The notes beneath the pieces are model-generated. The model was given only the letters and a program-made list of their open reading frames with translations. It ran no database searches and was not told the DNA's origin. A stretch of DNA of 64,000 nucleotides, taken from the NCBI GenBank assembly GCA_002716625.1, contig PBAS01000052.1, positions 1-64,000 on the forward strand, given 5' to 3'. This DNA comes from Phycisphaeraceae bacterium. Its GTDB lineage: Bacteria > Planctomycetota > Phycisphaerae > Phycisphaerales > Phycisphaeraceae. How positions within the stretch are numbered: the first letter of the stretch is position 1; every line of letters begins with the position of its first letter. Made by a program: the position numbers and the translations under genes. Shown here in pieces: positions 43,061-51,341 of this stretch.

Positions 43061-44125
43061 ATGTTAACCATGCATGCAGATCATTTGAGGAAGATAAGTA
43101 CATCAATATTTGTTGCCGCTGGTGTGAATGAGGAGAAGGCCGGGCAGGTGAGTCAGATCATCGTGGATAATTGTCTGTACGGTCACGATAGTCATGGCAT
43201 GGCTTGTGTGCCACGTTTTGTTGAGGATGTTGAAACGGGAAAGATCCACCCAGATGCCAAACCAACTGTAGTGCGTAATGGACCAGGCGCCGCGATCGTA
43301 GATGGCCATCGCGGTTTTGGTCAATTAACCATGGAGCATTCGATGCAGTTGGCAATACAGATCGCTTCGCAGCAGGCGATTGGTGCCGTAGCGGTAATGA
43401 ACTGCAATCACATTGGAATGCTCTGGAGCTATGCAAAAACAGCGGCTGAAAATGGGATGGTCTCATTTATATGGTGCGTCTGTGGTCCAGATGGTGGTGG
43501 TGGCGTGATGGCACCATATGGAGGCGCCAAGACTGCCATTGGCGCAAATCCCATTGCGGTGGGGATCCCTGCCGGGCAATGTCCCCCCTTTGTCCTGGAT
43601 ATTGCAACATCTGTCGTGTCCAGTGGCAAGGTCTTATGGCATGGCCAGCAGAACAAGCCGATCCCGGAAGGCTGGATTATTGATCAGCACGGTAATCCCA
43701 CCACCGATCCAATGGAATTATTTGGCCAGGGCATCCGGAAGATTGCTGGTGCATTGTTGCCGATGGGTGGTCACAAGGGTTTTGCGCTGGGGTTGGCATC
43801 GGAAATTATTGGTGGTGTGTTGACCCGATACGGTACAGGTAATCAGTCCGCTTTCCGAGAGGGTAATGGCAGCATGATCATTACGATCAACGTAGAAAGC
43901 TTCATCCCCCTTTCCCTGTTTGTCGATCAGGTTGACCAACTGCTTCGGTATATCAAGGCGATACCCACGGATCAAAACACTGACGAGATATTTATTCCTG
44001 GCGAACTGGAACTACGCACCTATGCGGATCGTGAAAAGAATGGAATTCCCGTCACGGAAGGTTTATGGGGGCAATTACAGGAAGTCGCAAAGAAATACTC
44101 AGTGGGAATCGATATGTCTGGCTAA
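43061..44125 (+). CDS. Malate/L-lactate dehydrogenase (Ldh2) family oxidoreductase
   Basis: A 354-residue NAD(P)-dependent 2-hydroxyacid dehydrogenase of the Ldh2 family. Visible landmarks are GHDSHGMACVPRFV (about 35-48), VMNCNHIGMLWSYA, APYGGAKTAIGANPIAVGIP, the LDIATSVVSSGK segment and LLPMGGHKGFALGLA. It interconverts a 2-keto acid and a 2-hydroxy acid, such as pyruvate/lactate or a diketo sugar acid. AAGGAGG sits 9 bases before ATG 43061. The gene diverges from the uxuA-like gene, sharing about 150 bp of promoter DNA, and could balance NADH from BMC metabolism. Confidence 0.88.
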   Translation: MLTMHADHLRKISTSIFVAAGVNEEKAGQVSQIIVDNCLYGHDSHGMACVPRFVEDVETGKIHPDAKPTVVRNGPGAAIVDGHRGFGQLTMEHSMQLAIQIASQQAIGAVAVMNCNHIGMLWSYAKTAAENGMVSFIWCVCGPDGGGGVMAPYGGAKTAIGANPIAVGIPAGQCPPFVLDIATSVVSSGKVLWHGQQNKPIPEGWIIDQHGNPTTDPMELFGQGIRKIAGALLPMGGHKGFALGLASEIIGGVLTRYGTGNQSAFREGNGSMIITINVESFIPLSLFVDQVDQLLRYIKAIPTDQNTDEIFIPGELELRTYADREKNGIPVTEGLWGQLQEVAKKYSVGIDMSG

Positions 44126-44327
44126 ACGACGGGTTTATCCAGCAGTGCAGTAAAAATAGACCATGTGCCCATCCAATTCACTGGTATAACCTAACGGACA
44201 CTGTGGAATTACAGGCAAGCCAGGGACGAGTTCAATTTGGTTCTACGCGATACGGGTTCTTGAAATTTGGCAGCCGTACCGGGGTTGCGAGTTGTTCTTC
44301 AGCTGGTTTTGGGTCAACAATAGTGAT

Positions 44328-44898
44328 CTAGCTTGCATGGTCCACTCGGATTTGAGGGCGTTTGCGATATGTTGTCACAGCTCCCCGCACCTGAATGGTC
44401 TTGTTTAGAAAATAGTCCTGTGGTGACTGGGGCCATGCGTCTAGCGATGCGCCAAACAGCACGACATAAAATGAGTCTCTTCGGTCTGATGAGAAGTTTA
44501 GGAAACATGCTGATCCGATGTGTTATGCGACTCTCGACGATGAGGGTTTGTCCCACGTATTCTTTGGCTTGGTACCAGGGAACGACTGGGCCATCGAGAT
44601 TGATTGGTCGGTCCGGTGGGGCCTGCTCCAATTGGGTGTGCCCCATGGGCTTACCAAAAGTCTCGTGGGGCTGGGGTAACGGGCTTCGTCCTGCGGGGAG
44701 CAGATAGGGTGTTGGGGAGATCGCAGTCATTGCAGTTGAGTCGGTCTTGTGATCCACGATTGCTTTCCTGTCACGGTGTATGGCGGGGGTATTTAGCTGG
44801 TTTAGCGTATCGGGTGCAACCGGGGACAGCATGCCGCAGATTATGCCCGCTACCAACGCCAATCCGATCAGGATGAAGGGGTATCGGTTCCCGTGCAT
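44328..44898 (-). pseudogene. OB-fold (nuclease-like) membrane-anchored protein, frameshifted
   Basis: The gene starts at ATG 44898 with an N-terminal membrane/signal segment (FILIGLALVAGIICG), then a Pro-rich linker. It enters an OB-fold-like domain with VPWYQAKEYVGQTLIVESRI. The family sequence then continues in another frame: GSACFLNFSSDRRDSFYVV, DYFLNKTIQVRGAVTTY, and KRPQIRVDHAS to a stop at 44328. A one-base insertion (or two-base loss) near 44515-44520 explains this. The uncorrected frame runs to 44314 and loses resemblance. It may be a true pseudogene, a sequencing error or programmed frameshifting. Confidence 0.65.
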
Positions 44899-44999
44899 GT
44901 GTTCTGGCTTCCTTGGGGTTTAAAATATGTAGATGCAGAGAGTATGTTCCAGTTGGTGCTTGCCCGTCTCAGTTCCATGATCGGTTAGAATAGGTGGAA

Positions 45000-46139
45000 A
45001 TGGATCAAATCATAGGCCAACATCGAGCCTTAGAGGTGCTTCAGTCGGCGTTTGTGGCCGATCGCCTGCATCATGCTTATATCTTTCATGGCCCACAAGG
45101 GATTGGCAAGTTCACAACCGCAGTGTCCTTTGCCAAGGTTTTACTTTGCCATGAAGCCATAACCGATCACCAAGCACAATCACCGGCTAAGGTTGGTGCT
45201 TGTGGGGCATGTGCTTCCTGCAGGTTACTGCAGGGTCTTGAATCAAGCACGCATCCAGATCTGCATGTTGTTAATAAAGAATTGGCTCGATTTAGCAAGG
45301 ATCCAGCCATCCGGAATCGGAAGTTGACATCCCTTCCCGTAGATGTGCTGCGAACCGCGTTGATCGATCCGGTTTACCGTGCTCCGCAACTGGGTCACCG
45401 AAAAATTTTTATAGTGGATGATGCAGACCTGATGCAGCCAATGGGCCAGAACCTTCTGTTGAAAACACTTGAAGAGCCACCCCAAGGCACCATTATTTTC
45501 CTGATCACTTCAAGTGAAGATAGGTTGTTGGCAACCATACGCAGCCGGTGTCAGCGTGTTGGATTTAGTCCCTTGGGCCACGAAGCGGTTCAGAAGTGGC
45601 TGCAGTTGCAGAAGGTGAAGGTAGCCAAGGAGCACCGTGATTGGTGGTTGGATTTTGCTGATGGTAGCTTGGGACGTGTGCAACTTGGCCTGCAATATGG
45701 AATTGCCGACTGGGGTGATGCAACCCGGACTGCATTCGATGCAATGGCACGCGGTCAATATCCTGTTGACTATGGATCTCAGATCGCCGGTCAGATTGAT
45801 GACTTTGCCAAGCAATGGGTTGATAAACATGATAATGCATCCAAGGATGCCGCTAACCGGCAGGGTGTTGGGCTCATGTGGTCAGTCATTAATTTGTACG
45901 CTTGCCGGCAGCTACGCAATCAGGCGAATCAGGGTGAACCAGGTGAATCAGGAGCGGCCGAGGAGAAATTTCTACCTTGGTTGGAGGTCATCGAGGCGTT
46001 GCATACAACCGAGCAGGAAATTGCCAGTAATGTCAATATGGGTTTGGTGGCAGATCACCTCGTGTCGTTGATGTATCAAGCCTTAAATCCTGGCAGGAAT
46101 CAGATACGGCTGCCCGCCGTTCTCCAGATGCAATCTTGA
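45000..46139 (+). CDS. holB: DNA polymerase III delta' subunit
   Basis: A 379-residue clamp-loader AAA+ protein. The N-terminal IIGQHRALEVLQSAF, Walker A FHGPQGIGKFTTAVSFAK (about 30-47), zinc-ribbon cysteines in CGACASCRLLQG, and the Walker B/SRC region IFIVDDADLMQP through RLLATIRSRCQRV identify delta'/DnaX-like. Delta' helps load the sliding clamp. ATG 45000 follows AGGTGG; GTG 44994 is the longer alternative. The length and zinc cysteines fit HolB better than DnaX, which would be longer. Confidence 0.87.
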   Translation: MDQIIGQHRALEVLQSAFVADRLHHAYIFHGPQGIGKFTTAVSFAKVLLCHEAITDHQAQSPAKVGACGACASCRLLQGLESSTHPDLHVVNKELARFSKDPAIRNRKLTSLPVDVLRTALIDPVYRAPQLGHRKIFIVDDADLMQPMGQNLLLKTLEEPPQGTIIFLITSSEDRLLATIRSRCQRVGFSPLGHEAVQKWLQLQKVKVAKEHRDWWLDFADGSLGRVQLGLQYGIADWGDATRTAFDAMARGQYPVDYGSQIAGQIDDFAKQWVDKHDNASKDAANRQGVGLMWSVINLYACRQLRNQANQGEPGESGAAEEKFLPWLEVIEALHTTEQEIASNVNMGLVADHLVSLMYQALNPGRNQIRLPAVLQMQS

Positions 46140-46219
46140 ATCGGCTGGGTGTTACTGGTCTAGTATGAATCATGCCTTTGCGGTTGCGGGTTGGGTCCCA
46201 TGCATTTGAAGTTTCCAAT

Positions 46220-47080
46220 ATGAGATACCGGATGATTGCTATTGACCTCGATGGAACACTGCTGAATCAGCATGTTCGCATCAGTCAACGCAATATAGAT
46301 GCAGTCAAAAAGGCCCAGGACGCGGGTGTTTTGATTGTTCCTTGTACCGGGCGCGCATGGCGGGAATCGATCGGCCCTCTTGACGGAATGCCGCCGCCTC
46401 CGGTGGGGATTTTTGTCAATGGTGCTGTAGTGACGGAGATTCCAAGCGCTGAATCGCTGAGCTTGGTGGTGATGGATCCGGGATTGGTATCGCAGGTTAT
46501 TGAGATTTTGTACAACGAGCCTGAGGCCGTCCTTGTTTTTCGTGAAGGTAATCTGGCGGGTTATGACTACCTGGTTACCGGCGGCGGTGAACTGGCCTCC
46601 AATTCAACCTGGTGGTTTAGAACGAGTAATGCGCGGGTGCACTATCTTTCAGCCCCGTCGACGGACGATCTGCTTCACTGTCTGCGGATCAGTATCGTTG
46701 CAGTGCAGCCCAGGATCGTGCAGATCATTGATCGCCTTGATCAGAAATATGGGCCGCAACTTTCAATGCACCATTTCCCAGCGGTGCAGTTGCCCTCAGA
46801 TCGGGAAGTTCTACACGTTCTGGAAATCTTTAATGCCGGCGTGGATAAATGGCGTGGTATAAATTGGATCGCAGAGCGGCACCAGATTGATATAGCGGAG
46901 ATTGCCACGGTTGGTGACCAAGTTAATGTCTTGGCCATGATTCAAAATGCTGGATGTAGCATTGCCATGGGCAATGCGGTCGAATCAATCAAAGCAGCCG
47001 CCGATTACATTACGTTTGACAATGAATCTGACGGCGTTGCCCATGCCATTGACCATGTATTGGATGGGGTATGGGGGTAG
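46220..47080 (+). CDS. Cof-type HAD hydrolase
   Basis: A 286-residue HAD phosphatase of the Cof/YidA group. Motif I is AIDLDGTLLNQ (nucleophile Asp near residue 8), motif II VPCTGRAWRES, and motif IV VATVGDQVNVLAMIQNAG followed by SIAMGNAVESIKAAADYIT. Members dephosphorylate sugar phosphates or cofactors; the substrate is unknown. ATG 46220 is chosen as the conserved start; ATG 46172 is possible. The stop lies 1 bp from the stop of the small convergent lipoprotein gene. Confidence 0.9.
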   Translation: MRYRMIAIDLDGTLLNQHVRISQRNIDAVKKAQDAGVLIVPCTGRAWRESIGPLDGMPPPPVGIFVNGAVVTEIPSAESLSLVVMDPGLVSQVIEILYNEPEAVLVFREGNLAGYDYLVTGGGELASNSTWWFRTSNARVHYLSAPSTDDLLHCLRISIVAVQPRIVQIIDRLDQKYGPQLSMHHFPAVQLPSDREVLHVLEIFNAGVDKWRGINWIAERHQIDIAEIATVGDQVNVLAMIQNAGCSIAMGNAVESIKAAADYITFDNESDGVAHAIDHVLDGVWG

Positions 47081-47081
47081 C

Positions 47082-47270
47082 CTAGGATCGGATGTGAACG
47101 GAATGGGTTTGGGCATTGGAGGACGGTTCACCCGTTTTGGATTTGCCCTCCAGGAGCTCCTGGGTGTGTTGGGCGATGTCATGTGTATCTTTGGCTAATC
47201 CCTTAACTGCATGGCAGGCTGTCAGCGATAGCAAAGCGGCCAAGGTAGCGGCCAAGGCGATTGGTTTCAT
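47082..47270 (-). CDS. Entericidin-like small lipoprotein
   Basis: A 62-residue exported peptide: MKPIALAATLAALLSLTAC is a lipoprotein signal with the lipobox cysteine at residue 19. It is followed by HAVKGLAKDTHDIAQH, close to the entericidin pattern NTVKGAGKDI. GGAGAG lies 6 bases before ATG 47270. Entericidins are small membrane lipoproteins, in enterobacteria linked to a toxin/antidote lysis module; here only one copy is visible. The C-terminal tail is polar and longer than usual. Confidence 0.78.
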   Translation of the reverse strand: MKPIALAATLAALLSLTACHAVKGLAKDTHDIAQHTQELLEGKSKTGEPSSNAQTHSVHIRS

Positions 47271-47399
47271 CACAGGCTCTCCGTTGTAGGGGCAAAGGGC
47301 GACTAGGTCTTGTTATCGGTCCGAGTGTGGTATTGGGTCCAATTGGTATTGACCGCTTGGTTCGCTCCCCAGTCTATGGAGTGTATCATTATCCCCCAC

Positions 47400-47858
47400 A
47401 TGGCGCAAAGAATTCAGGTACCCATCAAACGTTTAGCTGGCCAGGAAGACTTGCCGCTACCGGCTTATCAATCTGAGTTGGCGGCGGGGATGGATCTTTA
47501 TGCTGCAGTACCGGCCGATAAGCCGCTTACCATGGATCCCGGGCAGATTATTCTCGTGCCCACGGGGATCGCAATCGCGGTGCCGCCCGGGTTCGAGGCT
47601 CAGGTTCGTCCTCGATCAGGCTTGGCGCTGCGTCACGGCATTACCTTGGCAAATACCCCCGGTACGATTGATGCGGATTACCGTGGCGAAATTCGTTTGA
47701 TTTTGATCAATCTTGGCCCTGATCCGTATGAGATAACACGTGGGATGCGTATTGGCCAAATACTGGTCAAGCCGGTTCCCGTGACCCAGTGGTTTGAGGT
47801 CAGCCAACTTCCGTCGACCGACCGCGGTGACGGTGGATTTGGGCATACCGGCAGCTGA
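47400..47858 (+). CDS. dut: dUTP diphosphatase
   Basis: A 152-residue dUTPase that hydrolyses dUTP to dUMP and diphosphate. The five family motifs are seen: AGMDLYAAV, RPRSGLALRHGI, NTPGTIDADYRGEI, RGMRIGQILV, and the final P-loop-like RGDGGFGHTGS. ATG 47400 matches the family's usual length; an earlier start at 47310 gives an unlikely N-terminus. Confidence 0.95.
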   Translation: MAQRIQVPIKRLAGQEDLPLPAYQSELAAGMDLYAAVPADKPLTMDPGQIILVPTGIAIAVPPGFEAQVRPRSGLALRHGITLANTPGTIDADYRGEIRLILINLGPDPYEITRGMRIGQILVKPVPVTQWFEVSQLPSTDRGDGGFGHTGS

Positions 47859-47959
47859 ATTCTCCGCTGAAACTTTGTCGTTGGCAGCAGTCCGTTGCCG
47901 ATACGCCAAGCGGCGACCCTTCCTGATCCAAATATCCGATAAGTACTTCTGTTAGCGAT

Positions 47960-50668
47960 ATGAAACACCGTCCATCTAATCCCACCGAGCGTCAGATCTG
48001 GTTCTATCTGCTGTGGGCAGTGTCTGCAGGTGCATGGCTACTGCTCGTGGCGGCTTTAGTGAGTTATGATCCGGCAGATTGGCCGGGGCAATTTGTGGTG
48101 CCACATAACAATCCCCCATCGAATTGGATTGGACATGTAGGGGCTTGGTGTGTCGACCAACTTTTGGCAATGGTTGGACCTGGAGTCTGGTTCCTGGTTG
48201 CAGGCGGACTGGTTGTACTTGTTTGCATTCAGCGTCAAAGAAAGCTTACACAGCCCATTCTGCGTGCCATGGGATTGGTCCTTATGTGTATTTCGACAAG
48301 CACGATTATTGGCATGACCGTTGCTGGTCAGGCTGCTAGCCCATTGGGTGCCGGTGGTCTAATTGCCAACTTTATCAGTCATCAACTTGTGATGCGGTTT
48401 AGCTTCCTGGGCACACTGATTCTCATGCTGGTCTGTTTCTGGGTCGGAGCCGTGCTGGCAGTGGATCATATCCTGACATGGCTTGGGAGCCTGGTGATCC
48501 AGGGGGCCACCTTGATTGGTGTAGGAATGAGGCGTCCCAAGGCATTTCTAGAAGCGTTGCAGGTGAAGTTCGGTCCCATCCTAGCTGGTGTGGGTTTGGG
48601 TGATGGAATTCAAACACGATCTGGTTACTCGTCGGTTCCTATTCGATCTGGTGGCCAAACACGTGAGGCCATTGGGCGAAAAGGTTCGGATGATGATGTT
48701 GATCCGGGGGCCGGTGGCCTAGGCGCTACAGAGTCATTCGATGAGGAACTCGATGATTCCCTTGGCGAGATTGATGACGAGCAAGAGGTGGAAGACGAAG
48801 CCTATATTGAAGATGAAGAGGCTGATGATGAATCAAAAGCCCAGTCGTTTACCACGGAAGAACTTCGGGCAAAGATCAAATCGCTTCCAATTAACTTTGC
48901 GGCGTCAAGCCAGGCGAAGGCTCCACCTCCGCGTGAAGTGGATTTGTCGGGCTATCGTTTCCCTGACATCGCATTGCTTGAGGATCCTGAGTCAAGCTTT
49001 ACGCGCCAGATGGAACAACTTGTACGGGACCAGGCGGTTCAGCTGGAAGCAGCTTTGCATCAGTATCGGATTGCTGGCGAGGTGGTTGGGATCGATTCGG
49101 GCCCGGCAATTACCATGTTCGAGGTCCGTTTGGCACCGGGTACCAAGGTTGCACAACTGAACGCAATATCTAGTGATATTGCCCGAGCACTCAAGGCGCA
49201 AAACGTGCGGATCGTCTCCAATATGGCTGGCAAGGATACGATTGGCATCGAGGTACCCAACTTGAAAAAGGAGAAGGTACGACTCAAGGATCTGATGACT
49301 GCCAATGACGATTCGGTCAGGAAAATGAAACTTCCGATGTGGCTTGGCAAGGATGCTTCGGGTAATCCCCTAATTGCTGATCTGACCACGATGCCTCATA
49401 TGTTGATTGCCGGCACAACTGGATCCGGTAAGAGCGTGTGTATCAACAGTATTGTCGTTTCCTTCCTGTTTATGAAGCGGCCTGATGAACTGAAGCTTGT
49501 ACTCGTCGATCCCAAGATGGTTGAAATGACTATGTTCAAGCAGATTCCTCATCTGATGTGTCCGGTCGTTACTGAGGTTGCGCGAGCAGCATCAATTCTT
49601 GAATGGGCAACAAACAAGATGGATGAACGTTATGAAATTCTTGCCGAGGCAGGTGTTCGTGACGTGGCCAGCTATAACGAACTTGGTTGGGAGGAACTCA
49701 AAGAGCGGTTTAATCCAGTAAGTGAGGAAGCTGAGGCGCGGATTCCTAAGAAACTGCCCTACATCGTCTTCATTATTGATGAACTTGCTGACCTGATGAT
49801 GATGAACAAGGAAGTGGAAGGGTATATCGTACGTCTGGCACAAAAGTCACGTGCCATTGGCATGCACCTAATTTTGGCAACACAGCGTCCACAGGCCAAT
49901 GTTGTCACCGGCTTGATCAAATCCAATATGCCCTGTCGCATCTCCTTCAAGGTCGCTTCAGGTATGGATAGTCGCATTGTGCTTGACCAGAAAGGTGCCG
50001 AGTTGCTGCTCGGTCAAGGTGATATGCTTTATCTGTCGCCGGGTACCAGCAAGATCTCCCGTGTCCAGGGCACGTTGGTGGAAGATTCAGAAATACGTCA
50101 AACAGTAAGGTTCCTCAAGAACGTGGCAGAGCCAAGTTTTGAGCCACAACTGGTTCAGATCAAGTCAACCAATCTGGATGATGACAGCGAACGCGATCCG
50201 CTTTTCGAAGATGCGGTGCGGATCGTGCTTGAAAGCCGTCGCGGTAGCGTGTCGCTGTTACAGCGACAGCTGACTGTAGGGTATAGTCGCGCATCACGTT
50301 TAATTGAACAGATGGCGGCAGCTGGAATCATCGGTGAATACAAGGGGTCGCAGGCACGGGAAGTTTCCATGACCCTAGAAGAATACGAAGCGATTTGTGC
50401 CCAGGCCCAGGCGGATGCCTCTACGGATGGTTGGCCAGGTAAGCCGAATGCTGCAGGAGCGGTTGAGCAGGAAAGTACGCAGGCCACGGAAGAAGTCGAG
50501 GATGAGGAAGAGGAAGAGGAAGAAGGCGGGGATGACGAGGGCGAGGTTGAAACACGGGCGTCAGCAAAGGAGGATGATGAATATGAATATGAGTACGAGG
50601 AAGGCGAGGAAGAATACGAGGAAGAGGAATACGCGGAAGAGGACGAAGACGACGAATCCGTCACTTGA
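47960..50668 (+). CDS. ftsK: FtsK/SpoIIIE DNA translocase with acidic tail
   Basis: A 902-residue DNA translocase for chromosome dimer resolution at division. Four or so N-terminal membrane helices (residues 12-190) are followed by an acidic linker (about 245-300). The motor has Walker A AGTTGSGKSVCINSIV, Walker B VFIIDELADLMMM, and ILATQRPQANVVTGLIK. A gamma winged-helix follows (RRGSVSLLQRQLTVGYSRASRLI). Unusually, the last 60 residues or so form a Glu/Asp/Tyr-rich tail. Start ATG 47960; the stop lies just before the sodC ribosome site. Confidence 0.95.
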   Translation: MKHRPSNPTERQIWFYLLWAVSAGAWLLLVAALVSYDPADWPGQFVVPHNNPPSNWIGHVGAWCVDQLLAMVGPGVWFLVAGGLVVLVCIQRQRKLTQPILRAMGLVLMCISTSTIIGMTVAGQAASPLGAGGLIANFISHQLVMRFSFLGTLILMLVCFWVGAVLAVDHILTWLGSLVIQGATLIGVGMRRPKAFLEALQVKFGPILAGVGLGDGIQTRSGYSSVPIRSGGQTREAIGRKGSDDDVDPGAGGLGATESFDEELDDSLGEIDDEQEVEDEAYIEDEEADDESKAQSFTTEELRAKIKSLPINFAASSQAKAPPPREVDLSGYRFPDIALLEDPESSFTRQMEQLVRDQAVQLEAALHQYRIAGEVVGIDSGPAITMFEVRLAPGTKVAQLNAISSDIARALKAQNVRIVSNMAGKDTIGIEVPNLKKEKVRLKDLMTANDDSVRKMKLPMWLGKDASGNPLIADLTTMPHMLIAGTTGSGKSVCINSIVVSFLFMKRPDELKLVLVDPKMVEMTMFKQIPHLMCPVVTEVARAASILEWATNKMDERYEILAEAGVRDVASYNELGWEELKERFNPVSEEAEARIPKKLPYIVFIIDELADLMMMNKEVEGYIVRLAQKSRAIGMHLILATQRPQANVVTGLIKSNMPCRISFKVASGMDSRIVLDQKGAELLLGQGDMLYLSPGTSKISRVQGTLVEDSEIRQTVRFLKNVAEPSFEPQLVQIKSTNLDDDSERDPLFEDAVRIVLESRRGSVSLLQRQLTVGYSRASRLIEQMAAAGIIGEYKGSQAREVSMTLEEYEAICAQAQADASTDGWPGKPNAAGAVEQESTQATEEVEDEEEEEEEGGDDEGEVETRASAKEDDEYEYEYEEGEEEYEEEEYAEEDEDDESVT

Positions 50669-50688
50669 AAATAAATGAGGAACTTGTC

Positions 50689-51255
50689 ATGAAGGATCGA
50701 TCCATCCTGAGCGTTGCTGTACTGTGTGCTTTGGTTTTTATTGGGAGTACGGGGTGTGCCCATCTCCATGGGCATGGTGAGTCATGGTCCTCGATTAACC
50801 AGGCGGTTGCTGTGATGCATCCCACCTTGGACAGTAATACGCGTGGTACGGTTACGTTTACCCAGGTTTCCGGTGGTGTGTACATCAGTGCGAATATCGA
50901 AGGTCTTAATCCGGGCGCCATGCACGCAATTCATATTCACCAGTATGGAGATGCCCGGGATCCAAAAGGCAAGAGTGCTGGTGGTCATTACAACCCCCAG
51001 AATCATCCACACGCCGGGCCTGCTGCGGCAATGCGTCATGCCGGTGACCTGGGTAATCTTGAAGCAGATTCCACTGGTCGCGCTCACTACGAGCGGCTTG
51101 ATACCCAGATATCGATTGCCGGATTAAAGAACCCTGTCATTGGCAGCGGCGTTATCATCCACGCCGGAGCCGACGATCTGACCACCCAGCCAACCGGTGC
51201 TGCTGGCGCCCGAATTGCTATTGGCGTCATCGGGGTGGCCAAGCCGGCCAACTAA
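50689..51255 (+). CDS. sodC: Cu/Zn superoxide dismutase, lipoprotein
   Basis: A 188-residue exported Cu/Zn superoxide dismutase. The signal peptide ends in FIGSTGC (lipobox). Metal ligands are seen in AIHIHQYGD, GGHYNPQNHPHAGP, RHAGDLGN and SGVIIHAGADD, with the final catalytic Arg region GAAGARIAIGVIG. It converts superoxide to O2 and H2O2 in the envelope. ATG 50689 is preferred (GAGGAA upstream) over 50665, which overlaps ftsK. Confidence 0.93.
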   Translation: MKDRSILSVAVLCALVFIGSTGCAHLHGHGESWSSINQAVAVMHPTLDSNTRGTVTFTQVSGGVYISANIEGLNPGAMHAIHIHQYGDARDPKGKSAGGHYNPQNHPHAGPAAAMRHAGDLGNLEADSTGRAHYERLDTQISIAGLKNPVIGSGVIIHAGADDLTTQPTGAAGARIAIGVIGVAKPAN

Positions 51256-51279
51256 GCTCTATTCAGTCAATGTGCAAAT

Positions 51280-51313
51280 CCTGGTATGTGGGAGTACACC
51301 AGCGTATACCAGG
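51280..51313 (+). terminator. Terminator-like hairpin after sodC
   Basis: A perfect 8 bp inverted repeat CCTGGTAT/ATACCAGG (51280-51287 and 51306-51313) lies 25 bp past the sodC stop and is followed by a pyrimidine-rich TCTTTCCTTCT. It is probably an intrinsic terminator, although the T-run is interrupted. Confidence 0.55.
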
Positions 51314-51341
51314 TCTTTCCTTCTGGTAGCCGGGCAAGGGT

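Noticed and set aside
50155-50775. A 206-codon minus-strand frame within ftsK rich in serine
   Set aside because: It is the antisense shadow of the acidic GA-rich tail of ftsK, which reads as poly-Ser on the other strand.
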